Assembly (NCBI GenBank): GCA_023145275.1
Contig: JAGLEB010000197.1
Location: 1 to 5,290, forward strand
Direction of reading: 5' to 3'
Source: Flavobacteriales bacterium
GTDB taxonomy: Bacteria; Bacteroidota; Bacteroidia; Flavobacteriales; JADGDT01
DNA length: 5,290 nt
Shown: one piece after another, positions 1 through 5,290 of the stretch
How the letters are laid out: every line of letters starts with the position of its first letter
How positions within the stretch are numbered: the stretch's first letter is position 1
Made by a program: the position numbers and the translations under genes
The notes under the pieces: generated by a model
What the model was told of the DNA's origin: nothing
Database searches by the model: none
What the model saw: only the letters and a program-made list of their open reading frames with translations

Positions 1-1
1 T

Positions 2-67
2 TGGAGAATATTGCAAAGTATTGAACCAGCGCATAATAATGGAAGATATAAACCTGTCATGTATTAA
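2..67 (+). CDS. possible 3' end of an upstream gene (partial, unidentified)
   Basis: Reading from base 2, this frame is open from the window edge to a TAA at 65-67 and gives 21 residues ending in NNGRYKPVMY. The composition is protein-like (Trp, several charged residues, a hydrophilic C-terminus), and a gene entering from the left would fit the 182-bp gap before the next start. I do not recognise the family. Frame 3 is also open to 74 and all three minus-strand frames are open here, so the frame choice is a judgement and the segment could equally be non-coding. Confidence 0.25.
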   Translation, partial: WRILQSIEPAHNNGRYKPVMY

Positions 68-203
68 ATTTTAGGTGATTTCAATAGGTGCGAAACTTTA
101 GTTAATTACTCTAAATATTATTTTGTACAACCATTAAATTCGTGAAGAACCTTATAAATTAAAGTTTTCCATAATTGTATCTAAATTATATGAGCAAATA
201 GGC

Positions 204-211
204 TAAATTTG
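204..211 (+). promoter_or_regulatory. Bacteroidota -7 promoter element (TAAATTTG) for the FadL-like gene
   Basis: TAAATTTG matches the Bacteroidota sigma-A -7 consensus TAnnTTTG exactly and lies 38 bases before the TTG start at 250, which would leave a leader of about 30 bases. The matching -33 TTG is not well placed: the nearest is at 175-177, with a 26-base spacer against the usual 17-23. The -7 box is therefore convincing by sequence, but the full promoter is only moderately supported. Confidence 0.5.
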
Positions 212-249
212 TCTTTAAATTAACTAAGAATCTTACGGGTAAATTTTTC

Positions 250-1758
250 TTGAAAAACGTTACAAATATACTGTATACTATTATTTTGCTAGCATTCAGC
301 CAAAACGCTATTGCTCAACAGGACAACTTGTGGACTACCGAGTTTGGCTCAAGATCTGCACTAGTTGGTGGGGCTGTGACAGCTTCAGTTAGAGATAATA
401 GTGCAATTTTCTACAATCCTGGAAGGCTTGGGTTTATGAAGCACTCTAATATAGGTTTGTCTGCCAATATTGCATCAATGTACACAACTTATATAAAAGA
501 TGGTGGTGGAGATGGTATAAATCTTTATCATCCATATTTTAAGTTTGTTCCTCAATTTCTTTCTGGAATCCTCAAAACAGAGAAAATTCCGAATATGACA
601 TTTACTTATGCTGTTTTCAATAAACATCAGGCTAAACTAAATTTCAGAGAGTCTTATGAGACCGAAATTGAACTTTATTCTCAGTACCCTGGTGATGAAA
701 AGTATCATACAAAATATGAATACTTCGATGATATTAATGAAACTTGGGTTGGTGTAGGTGCTGGATATTTGTTGAGCGAAAAATGGTCGGTTGGTTTATC
801 TATGTTTTTTGCATATAAATATGAAAATAGTTTCGAGACTATTGAAAATAGCGTTTATGATAAAGACGATAATTTAGTTGCAGAATCAAGGTTCAATAGC
901 GACTTTAGGATGACTCAGCTAGGTATGATATTTAAGATTGGCTTAGCGTATGAAGATGATTATATTAGCTGGGGAGGTGCAATTACAAGTTCAAATATCC
1001 CTACCTTAATTTTCGATGGAGCTTCTATACAGAGACTAGAAAGTGTTAGTTTGCCTGGAGAAAATCATCATAAATATAATATTTATAACGACTGGGCCGA
1101 TAGTTGGTTTAGGACTCCTTGGGAGTTCGATACGGGAGTGCAGTTTTTATTGGGAAAAGGAATTATTAGTGGTAGAGTAACATACTTTACTGCTATATCG
1201 CCATACTCAATAACTAAATTTGATAATGAGGCTGTTGTTACTGGTAACTCAAAAATATCCTTGTTTCCTGATAAGAATAAAGTTATGTACTCCTCTAGAT
1301 CCTTTATCAATTTTGCACTGGGTTTTGAACGTGAGTTGGATGATAATATTACAATGCTTACAGGCTTTAAAGTAGATAGGAATGCGTTTGATGCCAAAAA
1401 ACTTGATAGGTCTAAGTATTGGGTGCCTACCAAAAGTTATTGGAACCTATATACTGCAACTCTTGGATTTGACTACGTTACAAACAGAGATAATAACCTA
1501 ATTTTTGGAATTAGTTATCGTTTTACTAACAGAAAGGGCGATACTCAAATGGTTAATCTTACTGATCCCAATCCGAATAACTATTTATTGGGGACACCTG
1601 ATAATTCTGCACAAACTAATATTAATGGATTAGCACTAATACTTGGTTATACTTACAATTTTTCCTCACCATCGAAAAAAGATATACGAGATAGGTTAGA
1701 TGTAGAGATGCTTAATCCTTTTGGGACTAAGAAAGAAAAGGATAGTGAAAAAGACTAG
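250..1758 (+). CDS. exported outer-membrane beta-barrel protein, OmpP1/FadL-like
   Basis: Predicted outer-membrane beta-barrel of 502 residues, probably a channel for a hydrophobic or other small ligand; the substrate cannot be read from sequence. Residues 1-22 form a signal peptide (Lys2, hydrophobic ILYTIILLAF, cleavage after AIA, mature protein from QQDN). Residues 33-63 (FGSRSALVGGAVTASVRDNS, then YNPGRLGF) match the N-terminal signature of FadL-like proteins in this phylum, a GGA segment followed by a sa.fyNPg.L motif. The remainder alternates short aromatic-rich amphipathic strands (for example 168-190, 353-375, 400-425) with polar loops, and the last strand, LALILGYTYNF, ends at 471. 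A charged tail of about 31 residues (472-502), rich in Lys and Asp, follows and would lie in the periplasm. The start codon is TTG: it is the only reasonable start giving a signal peptide, the frame closes upstream at TAG 199-201, and the next Met is residue 63. There is no clear Shine-Dalgarno. The last four bases overlap the convergent radical SAM gene. The barrel class is likely; FadL-type lipid transport is inferred. Confidence 0.8.
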   Translation: MKNVTNILYTIILLAFSQNAIAQQDNLWTTEFGSRSALVGGAVTASVRDNSAIFYNPGRLGFMKHSNIGLSANIASMYTTYIKDGGGDGINLYHPYFKFVPQFLSGILKTEKIPNMTFTYAVFNKHQAKLNFRESYETEIELYSQYPGDEKYHTKYEYFDDINETWVGVGAGYLLSEKWSVGLSMFFAYKYENSFETIENSVYDKDDNLVAESRFNSDFRMTQLGMIFKIGLAYEDDYISWGGAITSSNIPTLIFDGASIQRLESVSLPGENHHKYNIYNDWADSWFRTPWEFDTGVQFLLGKGIISGRVTYFTAISPYSITKFDNEAVVTGNSKISLFPDKNKVMYSSRSFINFALGFERELDDNITMLTGFKVDRNAFDAKKLDRSKYWVPTKSYWNLYTATLGFDYVTNRDNNLIFGISYRFTNRKGDTQMVNLTDPNPNNYLLGTPDNSAQTNINGLALILGYTYNFSSPSKKDIRDRLDVEMLNPFGTKKEKDSEKD

Positions 1759-1773
1759 GTCTTAAAAAGTCTT
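1751..1773 (-). terminator. possible weak terminator hairpin(s) over the convergent stop codons
   Basis: AAGAC (1751-1755) and GTCTT (1759-1763) form a 5-bp stem around a 3-base loop that contains the shared stop codons. GTCTT is repeated, and AGTCTT at 1768-1773 can pair instead with AAGACT (1751-1756), giving 6 bp with an 11-base loop. On the minus strand either hairpin runs directly into a short T tract (T5 at 1752-1748, partly within the stem), as expected for a weak intrinsic terminator of the radical SAM gene. On the plus strand no T tract follows, so it is not a good terminator for the barrel gene. The stems are short and AT-containing. Confidence 0.3.
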
Positions 1774-2726
1774 CCTTGCCATGTATCTCTTTCTTCCATA
1801 CGATCTTCAATCAACTGCTGTATTGGTCCTATTCTGAGCAGTCCCCAATCAGGTGCGATTTTAATAGCTGGTGGAGCCTCGCTAGTAAGACGTTGAACAG
1901 TCATATCTGGTCGTAGACGTTCAAGGAAATCAATTACAAAATCGATATATTCATCCTTAGAGAATAAGTCAAATATTTCGGGTGTTTCACCGTATTGCTT
2001 GGCCATTGCTGTGTTTTTAACAATCAAAAGCTGATGGAATTTAATAGTGTCTAGCGGTAGTTTGTTTATCTCGTGTACCTGATTCAATATTTCTTGTCTA
2101 GATTCTCCAGGTAAACCTAAAATCATGTGTCCACCTACATCAAAACCTCTACCTGTTGCTCTATTAATAGCATCAACAGACGATGCGTAGTCGTGACCTC
2201 TATTTATGCTTTCTAAGATAGAATCGTTTGTAGATTCTATACCGAATTCTAAATCAATATAGTATTCCTTTGCTAATTCTTCTAAGTAATCTAGTTGTTC
2301 GTCGGTTGTTACGTCAGGCCTAGTGCCAATTACTAATCCCTTTATGTCGGGATGTGAAAGTGCTTCGTCGTATATGTTTTTTATTTTGTCTAATGATCCG
2401 TATGTGTTTGTGTAACTTTGGAAATAACCTACAAACATTGCAGTTCTTTTGTATCGTTTTTTCTGAAACTTAAGCCCCGCATTTAGTTGTTCTGTAATGC
2501 TAGTAGAAATTCTAGTGTAGCTTGGAGTAAAACTGTCGTTGTTGCAAAATGTACAGCCTCCTTTTCCAAGAGAGCCATCTCTATTTGGACAAGTGAAATC
2601 AGCAGAAATTGAAACTTTCTGTACTCGTCCCCCAAACTTCTCTTTTAGTCTTGCAGATTGTGAGTTGAACCTTTTAGTATCGCCCCATTCTCGTATTACT
2701 CCTTCAGTATTGTTTGTTGTGTCCAA
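1755..2726 (-). CDS. TIGR01212-family radical SAM protein (YhcC/YtqA-like)
   Basis: Cytoplasmic 4Fe-4S radical SAM enzyme of 323 residues, near the family's usual length of about 300-320. The cluster ligands are Cys46, Cys58 and Cys61 in FTCPNRDGSLGKGGCTFCNN, the C-x11-C-x2-C spacing characteristic of this family rather than the classic CxxxCxxC. Other family blocks are YFQSYTNTYG (101-110), IGTRPDV (133-139), FGIEST...NRGHDY (161-180), HMILGLPGE (200-208), IKFHQLLIVKNTAMA (228-242) and the C-terminal RLTSEAPP / APDWGLLR (279-298). The family is related to the Elp3-type radical SAM fold. From memory, the Bacillus member YtqA (MnmL) has been linked to 5-aminomethyl-type modification of the tRNA wobble uridine; whether this protein does the same is inference. 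The start is TTG at 2726-2724: the frame closes upstream at 2747-2745, no ATG or GTG is available before the conserved WGD..RFNS segment, and only a short lead precedes it. Its stop overlaps that of the barrel gene, and it is transcribed divergently from the lipoprotein gene. Confidence 0.92.
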   Translation of the reverse strand: MDTTNNTEGVIREWGDTKRFNSQSARLKEKFGGRVQKVSISADFTCPNRDGSLGKGGCTFCNNDSFTPSYTRISTSITEQLNAGLKFQKKRYKRTAMFVGYFQSYTNTYGSLDKIKNIYDEALSHPDIKGLVIGTRPDVTTDEQLDYLEELAKEYYIDLEFGIESTNDSILESINRGHDYASSVDAINRATGRGFDVGGHMILGLPGESRQEILNQVHEINKLPLDTIKFHQLLIVKNTAMAKQYGETPEIFDLFSKDEYIDFVIDFLERLRPDMTVQRLTSEAPPAIKIAPDWGLLRIGPIQQLIEDRMEERDTWQGRLFKT

Positions 2727-2757
2727 AATTGCGTTGTCTATTAATTATTCCAAACGA

Positions 2758-2785
2758 CAAAGTTAGTAAAATAAGGTTATTACAA
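2758..2785 (-). promoter_or_regulatory. Bacteroidota promoter (-33 TTG / -7 TAACTTTG) for the radical SAM gene
   Basis: Read on the minus strand, TTG at 2785-2783 is followed after 17 bases by TAACTTTG at 2765-2758. This matches the TTG-N17-23-TAnnTTTG arrangement known for Bacteroidota housekeeping promoters. The -7 box ends 31 bases before the TTG start codon at 2726, leaving a leader of roughly 25 bases. It lies within the divergent 114-bp intergenic region and is the best promoter match in the window. Its position also independently supports a start at or very near 2726 for that gene. Confidence 0.6.
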
Positions 2786-2840
2786 TAAAAAACTAATATT
2801 AAAGATAGAAGTAGTAAATTAGCAATAAGAGAATAGATAT

Positions 2841-5168
2841 ATGAGAAAGTTTATTATAGTATTGGCAGTTTTAGCTCTAGGAGGGTGTAAGACGAATAAT
2901 AAAGAAGAAGTAAGACAGGTGATTCCTGAAATTGATGTATCAGGTTTAGGAATGGCTGTATCTGTAGAGGAGAATAGAGAATATTCATTTACGGATAAAA
3001 AATCTGGTTATTGGTATGCTCGAACGGCTCAACAGCAGCATGAAGGTATGTTTGATGGTTGGACAGTTATGAGGCATCATATATTGACTGATTATACAGT
3101 TTTTGTAAACGACATTGAATTGATACGGGCTGATGCTGTAGTTTATCCAAATAAGATTGTGAGAAATTACGCAAATGCAACAGAAACGTTTTCGATGTTT
3201 GATGGAGTAGAGGCACTAATCGTCGAAATCAGTCCCAAGAACGAGAATGATAGTATCTCAATTTCTCTTGTAGGAGATATAATAGAGAATAAAAACAATG
3301 AAGTGATTAATAATATTGCGGTTTTTATACCAAAGGAATACAAAGGAAAATTTGTAGGGCTTTGTACTGTGGTACCTGAAAAATTGACTCGCAATTCCGA
3401 GAAATTTAGTGCTTCGTCAGCAGCGAAGGGGTTTTTTATTTATTTGGCTGATAGTAAAACGGAACTAAAAGATTTAGCAGATAATCTACAAGCTAATTAT
3501 AGTAAGCTATTATCTGAAAGAGAAGATAGAATGAACGAGTTGATAAAGAGTGATGCCTTTATGAAGTCCGATAATTCGGAGTTCGACAAGTCTTTTAAAT
3601 GGATAACGCTAACAATGGACGAACTTGTTACAGAGCAAATGGGACATGGTATTTATGCAGGATTACCTTGGTTTAATGACTATTGGGGAAGGGATATGTT
3701 TATTTCTTTGCCGGGATCAAATTTGGTAATAGGGCAGTTTGATATAGCTAAGCAAGTATTGCTATCTTTTGCAAAATATCAATTAACAGATGAAAAATCT
3801 AAATATTTCGGACGTATTCCTAATAGAGCAAGGCCCGATGACGTAATATACAATACTACCGATGGTACTCCGCGATTTGTAATAGAAGTATATGATTACG
3901 TGAAGTATACTGGAGATACAGAGTTAATTAAAGAAGTATACCCTACAGTTCTTAGGTCTATCGAAGGATCTTTGAAGAATTGGGTTGATGATAAAGGATA
4001 TCTAACTCACGAAAATGCCGATACTTGGATGGATGCAAAAAGAGATGGGAAACCATTTTCTCCACGAGGAAATAGGGCAAATGATATTCAGATTTTGTGG
4101 TATAAGCAATTGCGTGCAGGTGCTTTTTTTGCAGCTTTTATGGGCGATTCTACTAAGTCTGATGAGTGGAGTTCAGTAGCAGATAAGTTAAAAGGAAACT
4201 TTGTGAAGGATTTTTTTAGCGCTGATAAAACTATTATGGCAGATAGATTAACAGTGGATGGAAAAGCTGATTTCTCAATGAGGCCTAATCAGTTATTTGC
4301 TATGGATTTTATGACGGATGACAAAAGAAAGATGGAGCTAACCCGTAATGTTTGGGAAGAACTAGTATATCCTTGGGGTGTAGCCTCATTGAGTCAAAAA
4401 GATGATTATTTTCACCCATATCATCATTGGGATGATATGTATTTCTTCGACGAGTCATACCATAATGGTACCGTTTGGGTTTGGAATAATGGTATAGCAA
4501 TACAGCGTATGATAGAGTCTGGGCAGAAGAATGTTGCTTATAAATTGATGGAGAATATGCAAGATCAGGTAATGAGGTCTGGTGCTGTTGGAAGTTTAAG
4601 TGAAAATTTCGATGCCTTACCAAGAGAAGGTGGTGAAAGTGCTGAGAAGACTGGAACATTTTTGCAAGCATGGTCAAATGCTGAATATCTAAGAGTGTGG
4701 TACCAGAGTTTTTTGGGGATTGTTCCTAATGCTGTTGAGAAAAATCTAGTAATAAGTCCTAGGATTCCAGACAAGTTTAAGGAGTTAATATTTTCTGAGA
4801 AGCTTTTTTCAGGAATGTTGAAAGGAGAGTATTACAAAAATAACGAAGCCATAACGTTACAGTATAAATTTGATAAAATAGAGGCAAGTGTAACATTCAA
4901 TCTCGAGGGTTTTGAAGATGTAACACTCCAAGTTAGTAATGGAGATATTGTTTCAATAAAAATAAATGGGGAAGAATCGTATATAGAAGAACACCGATCG
5001 GGAGCTGAAATATCTAGGAATGATTTGATTATATCTGATTCTAAGGTAGAATATCAAGACCTAAGTGATAAAGTGTTTTTAGGAGTAGATTTCGCAGTAC
5101 CACATCTAAATGAAGATTCATTTATCTTTAGACGTAAAAAGTCGGGTAAGTACAATATTAATGACTAA
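2841..5168 (+). CDS. lipoprotein, amylo-alpha-1,6-glucosidase (glycogen debranching, GDE_C/GH133-like)
   Basis: Exported glycoside hydrolase of 775 residues, anchored by lipid. Residues 1-15 are a lipoprotein signal peptide with lipobox LGGC; Cys16 would be lipidated. KTNNKEE follows, and its Lys-Glu-Glu resembles, at a slightly distal position, the export signal that sends Bacteroidota lipoproteins to the cell surface. Residues about 28-235 form a beta-rich N-terminal region. The (alpha/alpha)6 catalytic domain (about 240-635) carries the debranching-enzyme blocks: GLPWFNDYWGRDMFISLPG (274-292), TWMDAKRDGKPFSPR (395-409), NDIQILWY (414-421), RPNQLFAMDF (481-490), YHNGTVWVWNNG (540-551), LSENFDALP (586-594) and GTFLQAWSNAEYLR (605-618). 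Asp398 and Glu588 are the likely catalytic acids, by correspondence with TWMD and the Glu-Asn motif of known debranching enzymes. The block usually reading VEI has Asn414-Asp415-Ile416. About 140 residues of beta-rich sequence (636-775) follow the usual end of the catalytic domain. ATG 2841 is fixed by the signal peptide. Activity on alpha-1,6-glucosyl stubs is inferred; another alpha-glucoside substrate is possible. No starch- or glycogen-utilisation gene lies beside it. Confidence 0.85.
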   Translation: MRKFIIVLAVLALGGCKTNNKEEVRQVIPEIDVSGLGMAVSVEENREYSFTDKKSGYWYARTAQQQHEGMFDGWTVMRHHILTDYTVFVNDIELIRADAVVYPNKIVRNYANATETFSMFDGVEALIVEISPKNENDSISISLVGDIIENKNNEVINNIAVFIPKEYKGKFVGLCTVVPEKLTRNSEKFSASSAAKGFFIYLADSKTELKDLADNLQANYSKLLSEREDRMNELIKSDAFMKSDNSEFDKSFKWITLTMDELVTEQMGHGIYAGLPWFNDYWGRDMFISLPGSNLVIGQFDIAKQVLLSFAKYQLTDEKSKYFGRIPNRARPDDVIYNTTDGTPRFVIEVYDYVKYTGDTELIKEVYPTVLRSIEGSLKNWVDDKGYLTHENADTWMDAKRDGKPFSPRGNRANDIQILWYKQLRAGAFFAAFMGDSTKSDEWSSVADKLKGNFVKDFFSADKTIMADRLTVDGKADFSMRPNQLFAMDFMTDDKRKMELTRNVWEELVYPWGVASLSQKDDYFHPYHHWDDMYFFDESYHNGTVWVWNNGIAIQRMIESGQKNVAYKLMENMQDQVMRSGAVGSLSENFDALPREGGESAEKTGTFLQAWSNAEYLRVWYQSFLGIVPNAVEKNLVISPRIPDKFKELIFSEKLFSGMLKGEYYKNNEAITLQYKFDKIEASVTFNLEGFEDVTLQVSNGDIVSIKINGEESYIEEHRSGAEISRNDLIISDSKVEYQDLSDKVFLGVDFAVPHLNEDSFIFRRKKSGKYNIND

Positions 5169-5259
5169 TGAGTATTTCTTATATTGAATAAATAACTCTA
5201 GTTTCGCACTTAAGAACGACATCTGATAATCAACACTATAGGTAGTAACGGCTAAATTA

Positions 5260-5289
5260 AATAACGTACTGTCAGTTGATTACGTTATT
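5260..5289. repeat. 9-bp perfect inverted repeat, AATAACGTA / TACGTTATT
   Basis: AATAACGTA at 5260-5268 and TACGTTATT at 5281-5289 are exact reverse complements separated by 12 bases, about 90 bases after the stop of the glycosidase gene. It could be a stem-loop in the 3' untranslated region or a symmetric protein-binding site upstream of the next gene. The window ends one base later, so whether a T tract (terminator) or a promoter follows cannot be seen. Confidence 0.45.
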
Positions 5290-5290
5290 C

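Noticed and set aside
1..60. Minus-strand gene leaving through the left edge (ATG at 60-58 or 34-32)
   Set aside because: The frames are open but very short within the window, with no TAnnTTTG-type promoter upstream on that strand; not distinguishable from chance.
119..125. TATTTTG as a second promoter upstream of the barrel gene
   Set aside because: One base short of the TAnnTTTG spacing and no clear -33 partner; the element at 204-211 is better in sequence and position.
1083..1433. Open reading frame on the minus strand inside the barrel gene
   Set aside because: Fully contained in a well-supported gene, with no recognisable motif and no promoter or signal; a shadow of the coding frame.
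2539..2766. Plus-strand open frame antisense to the start of the radical SAM gene
   Set aside because: It lies opposite the conserved cysteine motif region, which explains its openness, and its product shows no family features.
2815..2822. TAAATTAG as a -7 element for the glycosidase gene
   Set aside because: One mismatch to TAnnTTTG and no TTG at 17-23 bases upstream; it may be the promoter but cannot be supported from sequence in such AT-rich DNA.
4124..4217. Two T7 runs within the glycosidase gene as possible slippage or phase-variation sites
   Set aside because: Both encode in-frame Phe residues in an AT-rich gene and the frame is intact; seven bases is short for a contingency locus.
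4309..4774. Two minus-strand open frames inside the glycosidase gene
   Set aside because: Antisense to the most conserved catalytic blocks; His/Ser/Leu-rich translations typical of reversed coding sequence.

Overview
The window reads as ordinary AT-rich chromosomal DNA from a member of the Bacteroidota, with no phage, transposon, CRISPR or RNA-gene signature. The assignment rests on three things. Two upstream regions carry the Bacteroidota promoter element TAnnTTTG. Recognisable Shine-Dalgarno sequences are absent. The protein families and their wording are typical of the phylum: a FadL-like barrel, a TIGR01212 radical SAM protein with a GGRVQK / FTCPNRDG start, and a lipoprotein glycosidase with acidic residues after the lipidated Cys.

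Layout: positions 1-67 may hold the last codons of a gene entering from the left. Positions 68-249 are non-coding, with a -7-type promoter element at 204-211. Positions 250-1758 (+) encode an exported outer-membrane beta-barrel protein of the OmpP1/FadL type. Positions 1755-2726 (-) encode a radical SAM protein of the YhcC/YtqA family. These two genes converge and share the palindrome CTAG, so that each strand reads TAG as its stop. Positions 2727-2840 form a divergent intergenic region with a good promoter for the radical SAM gene. Positions 2841-5168 (+) encode a large lipoprotein with the catalytic motifs of the amylo-alpha-1,6-glucosidase (glycogen debranching, GDE_C/GH133-like) family. 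Positions 5169-5290 are non-coding and contain a 9-bp inverted repeat.

The three genes alternate in strand (+, -, +), so each is probably transcribed alone and they need not share a pathway. The barrel and the lipoprotein are both cell-envelope proteins. The radical SAM protein is cytoplasmic and probably acts on RNA. I do not see a new multi-gene system. The points most worth a second look are the exported debranching-type enzyme, which has an extra C-terminal region and a Glu-to-Asp change in a conserved motif, and the compact shared stop with its overlapping hairpins.
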